Below, in pieces: positions 52,245 through 60,815 of a stretch of DNA of 64,000 nt (position 1 is the stretch's first letter; each line of letters begins with the position of its first letter). Where the stretch lies: the NCBI RefSeq assembly GCF_008065115.1, contig NZ_CP042913.1:2268338-2332337 (forward strand). Direction: 5' to 3'. The notes under the pieces are model-generated. The model was not told the origin of the DNA, searched no databases, and saw only the letters and a list, made by a program, of their open reading frames with translations. This DNA is from Bythopirellula goksoeyrii. Its GTDB lineage: Bacteria; Planctomycetota; Planctomycetia; Pirellulales; Lacipirellulaceae. The translations under genes and the position numbers were made by a program.

Positions 52245-53372
52245 CTATCCCCGAGCCAAAGCATCGGATTGATCAACAAATTCGTCGCCGGTCCACTGCG
52301 CGTCGTCGCGAATCATACGTTTATCATGCTCGGCTTTAGCCGCAGCGCGAGTTTCGGCTTGCCGCTTCACGAGATCCGCATGTGTGGTGAAATACTGCAC
52401 ACTGTGGCCCTTGAAATCGTCTAACGTCTCGAACTCATGTTTTACCATGAATGCCAACAGTTCGTCGCACATGTTCTTCACCATTCCGTACCCGAACTTC
52501 ATCACCCCGGTACACACCTGGACGGTATCCGCTCCCAACAGAATAAACTGAGCCGCATCGTTGCCCGTCTCGACGCCACCGATTCCACTAAGCGTGCTAT
52601 TGGGAAATTCATCACGTATCACACGGGCAATCTCCATGCACATCCGCAGAGCAATCGGCATCACGGCACGGCACGAGTAGCCACCGGGAGTCGTGTAACC
52701 TTCGACCTGCGGTTCGGGCCGCAAAGTATCGAGGTCGATTCCCAACACACTGCGAATCGTGTTGATTGCACTTACCCCTTCGCAACCTGCCTTGAGTGCT
52801 GCCCGGGTGGGATCTTCGATATGCGTGACGTTGGGTGTCATTTTTGCCCACACGGGAACTTTAGCCACGGCATTTACCCAGCCAGAGACCTCGCTCAAGA
52901 TGTCGGGGTTCTCGCCCATGGCGGATCCCATCTTGCGTTCAGGGAGTCCATGGGGACAAGAGAAATTTAGCTCGAAGGCATCGACTCCCAGGTCTTGGCA
53001 TCGCTCGACGATTTCTACCCAGGCGTCTTTGTTAAACTCTTCCATAATGGAAGCGATTAAAATGCGATCAGGATACTTATCTTTGACGGCCTTGAGCTCT
53101 TCAACCCAGATATCAAAACTCCGATCGCTAATGAGTTCGATGTTCTCCCAACCGATGATTTCTTTCGAATCGCGCGCTCGGAGTCGAGCGTAACGCGGTT
53201 GGACGTTGACGACTTTGGTCGCGTCCAGGCTGATGGTTTTACAGATGACCGCTCCCCAGCCCTCGTCAAAAGCCTTCCCGATCACATTGCCATTGGTTCC
53301 CGGAGGGCCCGAGCCAATCACGAATGGGTTGGGCATTTTCAAGCCATTGACGGTAGTTTCAAGAGTAGGCAT
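52245..53372 (-). CDS. preA: Dihydropyrimidine dehydrogenase PreA-like subunit lacking ferredoxin domain
   Basis: 375 residues. A dihydroorotate-dehydrogenase-like FMN barrel: NPFVIGSGPPGTNGNVIGKAFDEGWGAVICKT, AFELNFSCPHGLPERKMG, VPVWAKMTPNVT, GVSAINTIRSVLGIDLDTL, GYSCRAVMPIALRM, LSGIGGVETGNDAAQFILLGAD and VQVCTGVM. These match the PreA/DPD family, which reduces uracil and thymine. The usual C-terminal two [4Fe-4S] ferredoxin domain is absent; instead the tail is charged and helical. No preT partner is adjacent. The methionine in KMGSAM stands where mammalian DPD has its active-site cysteine. Likely the first step before hydA. Confidence 0.85.
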   Translation of the reverse strand: MPTLETTVNGLKMPNPFVIGSGPPGTNGNVIGKAFDEGWGAVICKTISLDATKVVNVQPRYARLRARDSKEIIGWENIELISDRSFDIWVEELKAVKDKYPDRILIASIMEEFNKDAWVEIVERCQDLGVDAFELNFSCPHGLPERKMGSAMGENPDILSEVSGWVNAVAKVPVWAKMTPNVTHIEDPTRAALKAGCEGVSAINTIRSVLGIDLDTLRPEPQVEGYTTPGGYSCRAVMPIALRMCMEIARVIRDEFPNSTLSGIGGVETGNDAAQFILLGADTVQVCTGVMKFGYGMVKNMCDELLAFMVKHEFETLDDFKGHSVQYFTTHADLVKRQAETRAAAKAEHDKRMIRDDAQWTGDEFVDQSDALARG

Positions 53373-53451
53373 CGGAAGACCTCCGCGTGTGGACTAGAAC
53401 TAGTTGTTAGTGTGTCGCATCTCTTGAGTCGAGTCAATCATCTTCACTCGT

Positions 53452-54138
53452 TTAGCTGTCCGTTGCAATATTCAAAGCACGATAAATGCGGTTGTCCACC
53501 AATGAATCTGCAATGAACTTGGCACCGGGGAACACATGGGTGAGGGAATGACCACCAGGGACTGCCACCGTATAGGCCCCAGCAGCAACTGCTGCCTGAC
53601 AACCGAGTTGGCTATCTTCGAGAACAAGAATCTCCGCAGGCTGGCAATTGTGCTTCTCCGCTGCCAGTAGATAAACATCAGGCGCAGGCTTGCCATGCTC
53701 GATGTCGTCTCCCGATAAGGTAAAGCGAAAACGATCGGTAAGATTCGCAAGCAGTAGGACATGGTCAAGGAAATCTCGCGTGCTACTGGTGGCGATTCCT
53801 TTGGGGATCTCCGCTGCTTCTAGAGCGTCAAGCAAAGTTAGTAGACCGGGCATCGGAGTCAAGCGAGTTTCCAATAGTTCTCGCATGACTTCCATCGACT
53901 CATCGGCAAGCTCTGGTACGGTGATGTCGAGCCCGTGATAGTCGATCATGATTTGCAGTGCCTTGGCCGACTGACGGCCCATCATCTGATCGAGCAATTC
54001 GGCCGTGAACTCGCAGCCACGTCGAGCCAACACGGTACTTCCCACCTCTTGGTAGAGCACTTCCGTATCAAACATCAGGCCATCGAGATCAAACACGACC
54101 GCTCGTAAGAGAGGATCAGGTACAGGGAAATCGTTCAT
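53452..54138 (-). CDS. HAD-superfamily phosphatase (beta-phosphoglucomutase-like)
   Basis: 228 residues. Motif I VVFDLDGLMFDTE supplies the nucleophilic Asp and the acid Asp, motif II GIATSS, the Lys in SGDDIEHGKPAPDVYLL, and motif IV ILVLEDSQLGCQAA. The small helical cap (YQEVGSTVLARRG) places it in the beta-phosphoglucomutase/phosphoglycolate phosphatase class. Substrate unknown. Its ATG overlaps the stop of the membrane-protein gene upstream (ATGA), so the two are co-translated. Confidence 0.88.
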   Translation of the reverse strand: MNDFPVPDPLLRAVVFDLDGLMFDTEVLYQEVGSTVLARRGCEFTAELLDQMMGRQSAKALQIMIDYHGLDITVPELADESMEVMRELLETRLTPMPGLLTLLDALEAAEIPKGIATSSTRDFLDHVLLLANLTDRFRFTLSGDDIEHGKPAPDVYLLAAEKHNCQPAEILVLEDSQLGCQAAVAAGAYTVAVPGGHSLTHVFPGAKFIADSLVDNRIYRALNIATDS

Positions 54139-55754
54139 TGTGTGGCATTGCTCCCAGCTTCTTCAACAGGCAGAGACGGTGATGTTTGATAAATCGTAAA
54201 CCAATCGTTCTCAAAGACCACCGGTAATCCCAGTGGTGGATATTCCTTGGCGAGCACGAAATCAATTCCGTGTTGCGAGGCAAGTTCCTTGATCTTTTCG
54301 TCGCCGAGATACCCCAAAGAACGATAGGGGACCTGCTCTCCCCAATAGTTTTCGTGCATATAGATTTCGTTGTTGCGTCTAAACCATTCGACAAGTGACG
54401 CCTGATCCTGGGGAACATCTTTCCAATTAAAGTAGTCTGGTCGCTCCGCGTACCATTTGAATGATTGTCCGTGGCGCGGGATAAAAAACAGGGCGTCCTT
54501 TGGAGTATGGTCGCGTGCCCATGCGCAAGCCTCTTGCCAGGCAAAGCGATTCGATAGTTTCGAATCGCTTGGAGCCGTATTGTCGACTCCGCGCTCAAAG
54601 GCCGTGGAAAGCAAGAGCATGGCCGGCACTAAGACCCCCAAAATACCTATCAGGGTAATGGCTGGAGTTCGCCGGTGGGAGATCATGCTAAACAACCACG
54701 CAGCGGACAGAGCAATCGCCAACGGCACGGCAACATCTGCCATTCGGAACCAGTAGTATTTTAGCAAGCTGGCAGAAAGGGCAGGGTAGTTCCAGGTGGC
54801 AACCTCCCAAAGAAGGCCTAGTGTTCCTATGACGACACACGCCCCAGCAAATCGCTGAACTCTCACCAGCGGTACGAGGGATCGAGAAGGCAGTCGACTG
54901 CAAGCTTGCCACAACCACAAGAACGCCGCCAGCAAGAGGCCAAATCGCCAGGTGTGGCTAAATAGCTCTGCTCCCAGCATGGTCAACGGAGCCAGATGGT
55001 GGGGCAGTCGCTCGAAAACATAAATTTGATTGGCCTCAGCTTGAATCGCAGCAGGCGTGCCGCGCGAAAGCATGAGCCCCGGTACGACACCGACTAGCGC
55101 CAACATTCCTCCTAGCAGCAAGGCAGGAAACATCGCCGAGAAACTCGGGCGCGACGCTTTGTCTTCTAATCCCCAGACCACCAAGGCTGCGATCACCGAC
55201 CAACCTCCGACCAAGACATGAAAGGCCGAAGCGACGCCAAGCAGGAGCCAAACGCTTCGCCAGTTACCACGTGCGAGTTCTGCAAGTCCCCAGAAAACAA
55301 AAACATAGGCAAAGCATTTTCCTTCCACGCCGCCAACGACCCATTCCCCAGCGAAGTTTCCCCAAGCGATGAGTGTTACCAAGAGCATTGCAGTGACCAC
55401 CGACAAATACTTCACTTGCACGATCCGCCAACTCAACCGTTGCCAGGCCCATGCTAATGCCCCCCAAGCCACGATCCGACCTATCCAGGCAACCGTGGGC
55501 AAGCTGAACCACTTGGTCAACACTCCCACGGTCCAATAGAAGAGCAAATGCGGATCGGCGGATTCCAGAAACAGATCCCCTGCACACCATGCGGGATTCC
55601 AATAGTGCTTGGCTTTCGCCAGATAGTGGGCTTCATTGACATGCGGCACAGGTGCTCCTCCATGTACAAAGAAGACCACCAAGATCAGCGCAATCTCGAG
55701 CCACTGCGTTACAGAAGATTCGTTAGATCCCAGTTTGTTACCGTTCCGGCCCAT
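54135..55754 (-). CDS. Polytopic membrane protein, glycosyltransferase-C-like
   Basis: 539 residues with about ten membrane helices in the first 430 residues and a soluble C-terminal domain (RFAWQEACAWARDHTPKDALFFIPRHGQSFKWYAERPDYFNWKD). An acidic/His motif in the first loop (VPHVNEAHYLAKAKHYWNPAW) resembles the metal-binding DxD/ExD loop of GT-C enzymes such as PMT and OST-like proteins. DUF6798-like proteins of planctomycetes look like this, but I cannot confirm the family. Function not assigned. Co-translated with the HAD phosphatase, which hints at a shared sugar-phosphate or glycan pathway. Confidence 0.75.
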   Translation of the reverse strand: MGRNGNKLGSNESSVTQWLEIALILVVFFVHGGAPVPHVNEAHYLAKAKHYWNPAWCAGDLFLESADPHLLFYWTVGVLTKWFSLPTVAWIGRIVAWGALAWAWQRLSWRIVQVKYLSVVTAMLLVTLIAWGNFAGEWVVGGVEGKCFAYVFVFWGLAELARGNWRSVWLLLGVASAFHVLVGGWSVIAALVVWGLEDKASRPSFSAMFPALLLGGMLALVGVVPGLMLSRGTPAAIQAEANQIYVFERLPHHLAPLTMLGAELFSHTWRFGLLLAAFLWLWQACSRLPSRSLVPLVRVQRFAGACVVIGTLGLLWEVATWNYPALSASLLKYYWFRMADVAVPLAIALSAAWLFSMISHRRTPAITLIGILGVLVPAMLLLSTAFERGVDNTAPSDSKLSNRFAWQEACAWARDHTPKDALFFIPRHGQSFKWYAERPDYFNWKDVPQDQASLVEWFRRNNEIYMHENYWGEQVPYRSLGYLGDEKIKELASQHGIDFVLAKEYPPLGLPVVFENDWFTIYQTSPSLPVEEAGSNATQ

Positions 55755-55929
55755 TCACACAGATTACGAAGCAACTGGCAGGTTGGCCAGGGCAACAATT
55801 GATAACCGCGAGGGGAGTGCCGGTGCAGCAGAGTTAGTATTCCATCGGCTCACAGACTGGCTCCGTGAGAACGCGCTTAGCTCTGCCTTGCGAAGCTCGG
55901 TTGGCGCGGCGCGGCTAAGAGATGGAGAA

Positions 55930-58900
55930 TCAAGGCTTCTTCAGTGTCATCAAATACTCCACCAAATCAACCAACTGCTGCTTGGTGAGTTTTCTTTGCA
56001 GTTCTGCTGGCATCAGGGAAATCTCGCTCTTGAACATATCTTCGATTTCATCTTGCGAGACCGTGGTGTCGATGCCTTCGGCATTGCGCAGAGTGACGGC
56101 CTCATCGGTTTCGCTCACCAGCAAGCCGGTCATCGATTTGCCCGAGTCAAGAATCACAATGTATTGCTCGTAATTATGACTAATGCCGGCACTGGGATCC
56201 ATGATCGCCTGATACATCGCTTCTTTCGATAGTTTGCTGCCGATTTCCGATAGATCAGGGCCGACTTGTTTACCTTTACCATGAACTTGATGGCAATCCG
56301 CACATGTGCCGACCTCGGCAAAGATTTTTTGACCTTGGTCAGCAAAACCGGTTTCACGGAGGAGGTGTCGTAAAGGGGGAAGAGCCTCCGCGTTGGCCGA
56401 CTGGGGAAGTGGAAGGAATTTCTCTGCCTGCTGACGAATCTCTTCGTTGGACGAAAGGTGCAGCGCATCGGCAGCGACAAATTGAAATTGTTCGGGTAAC
56501 TTACCATCTTTGGCCTGCTGAATCAGTAGTCGTTGCCCTGAGATCGACTTAGTTAAGCCTTGAACCGCAGCCATGCGTTGCGGCATGGTAGAAGACTCAT
56601 CTCTAACGATGTCGAGAAGCCTTAGATTGAGATCGGAGTCATCCACCTGCCCGATCGTGATTAGAGCCGCGGCATGAGTGTCGTCCAGTGACGAGGTGAT
56701 CTGCAAGAGTTGGTCTTTACCGCCGGTTGCCAAGATGGTCCGTGCCGCTTCCACGGAAGTCTGGTCATCCTCAGGCGAAATTATTTGAGCTAGCAGGTCA
56801 TCCTGGTATTCTCTCAGTTGATACCTGCGTATTAATTGAAAATACTGGTCCGTTCCTCGTTGCGAGTCGAGATAAGCTTTGACGGCACCTTTCGTATGCG
56901 GGGATTTCGTGATATCGAATTTTGGCAATCGATCCAGGATTTCTACGACTACACTGGGAGGCAAGGAATAGTTTCGCTCCAACAGTTGGGTAAGTGCTAT
57001 TGATTTGCCGGGCTCTGATTGGAAATCAAATGCTCGTAAATAGCGATCCAAGTCGAAACCATTTTCGTTCGCAGAGAGAATCAGTTCAGCCAATCGTGCT
57101 GGCGTCGCTTTGGAGCGACTTATCCACACGATGTCGGTACTTGGAGGATATTGCCATTTGTCTCCGACCCGTTTAATCCAAGCTTCCAGACAAGAATCCC
57201 ATTTGCCACGGGCGGCAATGCCGATCGCTTCAAGCCACCAACGATCGTTTTCTTCAGTTTTGTCAGCAAGCTGCGCCCAAAGCTGGGCAGCTTCTTTTGA
57301 GTTGTTATTTGCAAGTGCAATTGCCAATTCTCGCTGCACTTGGGGCGAGGGGTCGTGCATCAAACGCCTAACCAACGGAAGCATGTCCATTTGATGTTGT
57401 CGAGCTAGTCGCAATCCCACGATGCGTATTCGCGAATCGTCGCTATTCAAAGCCGAATCGACATAGCCGGAAAGATCACTGGCGACCGCACCGAGCAACC
57501 AGAGGGCACGTGCTTGCAGTAAGGGATCGCCGGACTCCCATAGTTTTGCTATCTCAGGTTCGGCTTGTTCGCCCCATTTCAAGATTTGTTGCCAGGCGAT
57601 TGCCCGTACGGCAAAATTTGGATTCTCCAAGGCGGCAATGGTTCCAACTGGTGTGGCGAAGTCATAGGTTGGCACTTCGTAGTTGTTGCCGCTGCCAAAG
57701 GGGGTGATTCGAAAGATGCGTCCCTTCTGGAGATCCTCAACGTTGTGTCCCCCTACGCCGGGATCGTACCAGTCGGCAACGAATAACGAGCCGTCTGGGG
57801 CTACCTTTACATCAACAGGTCGGAACCAAGGATCCCGCTCCCCCTTGAGAATCTCGGTGATTTCTGCCGAAAAGCCCGCGCCTTCCTCCTCAACGCGATA
57901 GCTTCGCACTACGTTGTGCCCTGGTTCACAATGCAAAAGTTGCCCATGAAAATTGACTGGGAGCAGTTTGCCTTCGTAGATCGTAATCCCTGCCGGCGAA
58001 CCACTGCCTGTATATAGCATCGAAGGTACAACTCCAGGGTCGTTCACATGCCAATGTTTGCCTGGCAACTCATCATCTTGACCGGTCCGAGGCATCCACC
58101 ACGAGGCCCCCGTCAGTTCATCCTTGTAACCATAGTTGCCGAACTCCATGACAAAATTGACTCGCGTCCCGCGATTTCCGTCGTCGTCGTTGTCACTCTG
58201 CCAGATGTTGCCGAACGAGTCGACGGTGAGCATCCACGGATTGCGAAAGTTCCAAGCAAGTGTTTCAAAGTCATTTCCGTCCAAATTGCATCGGAAAGCC
58301 ATACCTTCTTGGTAAGGAGTTCTTCGATCATTTACCACATTGCCGGCTAAATCTCGAATAGGCTGCCCCCTTGCATCGCAGATCTCTTTGCCACTATTGC
58401 CAATGTTGAAATAGAGTTTGCCATCAGGTCCAAACACGAACGCGTGAATTCCATGATCATGTTGCTTGCCTTGAATTCCGGTAAAGAGTTCTTCCTGTCG
58501 GTCGCATCGATCATCACCATCATCATCTATAAGGATCACGACTCGCGATCCCGTTGAGACGATTGCTCGCGTACCATGCCCATCAGGGGTGCCCAGAACA
58601 CAAATGCCATGGGGGGAATCGATGTCGGCCCCCTGGTAAAAGGTCTTGCTCTGGTCGGCCTGCCCATCACCATTGAGGTCTTCAAGAATGACAATCCGAT
58701 CCCCGGCAGGGCGTGAGCCTAGACTCTTGCGGTAGTTGACAATCTCACAAGCCCAGACGCGACCTTTGTGATCGACGTCGATGGCCGAGGGATTGACCAC
58801 CATTGGCTCTGCAGCGAAAAGTGTGCACGCCAACCCGTCTGCGACGTCAAGCCCTGCCGTCGCTTGTGTTGGCTCACGAGATGCACCCGCTTCCTTTGGA

Positions 58901-58977
58901 GATTGGGCATCCACGAAAGAGTAGCAGAGCAGACCTATTCCAAAGATAAAGACGAAATAGCAGAACAGATGGCGCAC
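55930..58977 (-). CDS. PVC-type CxxCH haem-binding dehydrogenase-like protein
   Basis: 1015 residues. A signal peptide (MRHLFCYFVFIFGIGLLCYSF) precedes a PQQ-like propeller of about 400 residues (GLDVADGLACTLFAAEPMVVNPSAIDVDHKGRVWACE, HGIHAFVFGPDGKLYFNIGNSG, NFRNPWMLTVDSFGNIWQSDNDDDGNRGTRV). A helical HEAT-like region (about 440-860) links to a C-terminal cytochrome-c domain with CADCH (about residue 890), GPDLSEIG and a distal methionine candidate. This three-part architecture is the planctomycete-expanded family of membrane-bound dehydrogenases, thought to act in the periplasm on sugars or alcohols. Alone on its strand. Haem attachment needs a c-type maturation system outside the window. 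Confidence 0.87.
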   Translation of the reverse strand: MRHLFCYFVFIFGIGLLCYSFVDAQSPKEAGASREPTQATAGLDVADGLACTLFAAEPMVVNPSAIDVDHKGRVWACEIVNYRKSLGSRPAGDRIVILEDLNGDGQADQSKTFYQGADIDSPHGICVLGTPDGHGTRAIVSTGSRVVILIDDDGDDRCDRQEELFTGIQGKQHDHGIHAFVFGPDGKLYFNIGNSGKEICDARGQPIRDLAGNVVNDRRTPYQEGMAFRCNLDGNDFETLAWNFRNPWMLTVDSFGNIWQSDNDDDGNRGTRVNFVMEFGNYGYKDELTGASWWMPRTGQDDELPGKHWHVNDPGVVPSMLYTGSGSPAGITIYEGKLLPVNFHGQLLHCEPGHNVVRSYRVEEEGAGFSAEITEILKGERDPWFRPVDVKVAPDGSLFVADWYDPGVGGHNVEDLQKGRIFRITPFGSGNNYEVPTYDFATPVGTIAALENPNFAVRAIAWQQILKWGEQAEPEIAKLWESGDPLLQARALWLLGAVASDLSGYVDSALNSDDSRIRIVGLRLARQHQMDMLPLVRRLMHDPSPQVQRELAIALANNNSKEAAQLWAQLADKTEENDRWWLEAIGIAARGKWDSCLEAWIKRVGDKWQYPPSTDIVWISRSKATPARLAELILSANENGFDLDRYLRAFDFQSEPGKSIALTQLLERNYSLPPSVVVEILDRLPKFDITKSPHTKGAVKAYLDSQRGTDQYFQLIRRYQLREYQDDLLAQIISPEDDQTSVEAARTILATGGKDQLLQITSSLDDTHAAALITIGQVDDSDLNLRLLDIVRDESSTMPQRMAAVQGLTKSISGQRLLIQQAKDGKLPEQFQFVAADALHLSSNEEIRQQAEKFLPLPQSANAEALPPLRHLLRETGFADQGQKIFAEVGTCADCHQVHGKGKQVGPDLSEIGSKLSKEAMYQAIMDPSAGISHNYEQYIVILDSGKSMTGLLVSETDEAVTLRNAEGIDTTVSQDEIEDMFKSEISLMPAELQRKLTKQQLVDLVEYLMTLKKP

Positions 58978-59067
58978 AGTTACACTTCCTAGGAATAGTA
59001 CGAACGGTTGACTATAGAAGTTTATGTGCAGTTAGATCATCTTTGCAATATGCCAACCACTAACCAC

Positions 59068-60621
59068 TCAGTATGCATTCTCTTGCTTGAAGACGACCAT
59101 TACGGTTTGGGCAAGGATCTTCATGTCCATCCAGAGCGTCCAATCTCGAATGTAGCGATGGTCGAATTCGATTCGGCGTTCCATCTTTTCAAGCGTTTCG
59201 GTCTCGCCACGCCAGCCATGAACCTGAGCCAGCCCTGTAATGCCCGGTTTTACTTTGTGGCGGAGCATGTAGCCATCGATTAGCATGCGGTATTGTTCAT
59301 TGTGCGCGGTGGCATGGGGCCGCGGACCTACGAGAGACATACTGCCTCCAATGACGTTGAACAACTGTGGTAGTTCATCCAAGGAAGTTTTTCGCATGAA
59401 CTGGCCCAATGGCGTAGTGCGCTGGTCGTCTTTGGTTGCCTGTTGGATCTCTTCTCCATCGTCGCAGACCCGCATAGAACGGAATTTCCAAACTCGGATT
59501 TCCTCTCCCATGAGTCCATATCGCTTCTGGCGGAAAAATACTGGTCCTGGCGAGGACCATTTTACCAGACCGGCAAGTATGGCAAACGGCACCGAGAGAA
59601 TTGCCAGGAGCACAGTAGCGACCAACAAATCAAAGCCTCGTTTCAGCACACCATCAATTCCTGTGATAGGTGTCTCAAATACACTCACCACGGGTAGGCC
59701 ATTTATCTGATTCCAACGAGCGTGCAACATTTGGAACACGAAAAAATCCGGAACAATATAAACTGAGGCGGTAGTGTCGCTAAGCTTGCTCAGGTAGTCG
59801 CGGATACGCTTTTCCGCCCGCATCGGAAAGGTGATAAATATCATGTCCACCTCGCCTCGACGAGCCATCTCGGCCAAGCGAGACAACGTGCCAGCACTGG
59901 GTAGGTCGCGCCCCATTGCTTCTTTGATACGGTTAGAAGGTCGGTCGTCAAAGAAACCGGCAAACTCCAATCCCAACTCTTGCGACTCTTGAACGTTGTC
60001 AGCTAATTGCAATCCCAGTGGATTGAGTCCGCAGATTGCGAAGCGACGTGTATTGAAGCCACGTTTGCGTAGGTTTTTAAGTATCATCCGAAACACGACT
60101 CGGCTACTGCCCATCGCAAGGGGTGTTACCAACAGCCAGAGTATTTTCGATTCGTAGCTGAAATGGGCATTGAGCTTGGTCAACAGGCCAACACCGAGGA
60201 CCAACGGAGCCGTGTACATCCAGTTCAACATCACACAGTACAACTCAAGAGCAAGTCGTGAGCCTCGCCAACTTCGATACAAGCCACTTACTTCGGAAGC
60301 AATCAGATGGATCAGAAGTGTCGTCGCAGCGATGGCGGCCATGTCCTGAGTCGTGGCCAGATGTGTGTATTGAGCTGCCAAAGCAGCCCCGCATACGATT
60401 CCAAATGCATCAATCAATCGATAGGCAATGCTGACAAGCGACCGATGTGTCCGCACATTGTAGTTGCCGGAGGATACCACGTTGAGTATTCCTTGTGAAA
60501 GTTCTTGGATGAGACGGAGCAGCGCAATCAGGCCGCGGCGACGTTTCGCAAGTGTAGCTTTTAGATGGGTCCGGTAGCGGAGAATCTGGGAACAGTCTCC
60601 GGTGTTGTAAAAACGCAACAT
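59068..60621 (-). CDS. Undecaprenyl-phosphate sugar-phosphate transferase (WcaJ/WbaP type)
   Basis: 517 residues. Five membrane helices and a Rossmann-like domain (RRFAICGLNPLGLQLADNV, LEFAGFFDDRPSN) precede the bacterial sugar transferase domain (about 315-510): KRGFDLLVATVLLAILSVPF, GPVFFRQKRYGLMGEEIRVWKFRSM, MRKTSLDELPQLFNVIGGSMSLVGPRPH, GYMLRHKVKPGITGLAQVHGWRGET and DWTLWMDMKIL. It transfers hexose-1-phosphate to undecaprenyl phosphate to start an exopolysaccharide repeat unit; the family is often named glucose phosphotransferase. No other polysaccharide genes lie in the window, so the sugar is unknown. Confidence 0.9.
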   Translation of the reverse strand: MLRFYNTGDCSQILRYRTHLKATLAKRRRGLIALLRLIQELSQGILNVVSSGNYNVRTHRSLVSIAYRLIDAFGIVCGAALAAQYTHLATTQDMAAIAATTLLIHLIASEVSGLYRSWRGSRLALELYCVMLNWMYTAPLVLGVGLLTKLNAHFSYESKILWLLVTPLAMGSSRVVFRMILKNLRKRGFNTRRFAICGLNPLGLQLADNVQESQELGLEFAGFFDDRPSNRIKEAMGRDLPSAGTLSRLAEMARRGEVDMIFITFPMRAEKRIRDYLSKLSDTTASVYIVPDFFVFQMLHARWNQINGLPVVSVFETPITGIDGVLKRGFDLLVATVLLAILSVPFAILAGLVKWSSPGPVFFRQKRYGLMGEEIRVWKFRSMRVCDDGEEIQQATKDDQRTTPLGQFMRKTSLDELPQLFNVIGGSMSLVGPRPHATAHNEQYRMLIDGYMLRHKVKPGITGLAQVHGWRGETETLEKMERRIEFDHRYIRDWTLWMDMKILAQTVMVVFKQENAY

Positions 60622-60815
60622 CTAGGGCTTATGTGTGGATGGAGGGAAACTTTCGGAACTTTTAGCCACTGACCTGCGTCGAACTATCTGGAGAAATAAG
60701 CTGTTGCACATACGGGTGGACCGCTTAGGCACTTCTGTCGTAGAACATGGTTGTCTCGGGAAGGCGTAACGGCTTCTTGACGCGACAATTCAGCACATTT
60801 GATGGTGGCACCGCG

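Noticed and set aside
55636-56232. 198-codon open frame on the plus strand
   Set aside because: Overlaps the ends of two well-supported minus-strand genes and shows no protein features.
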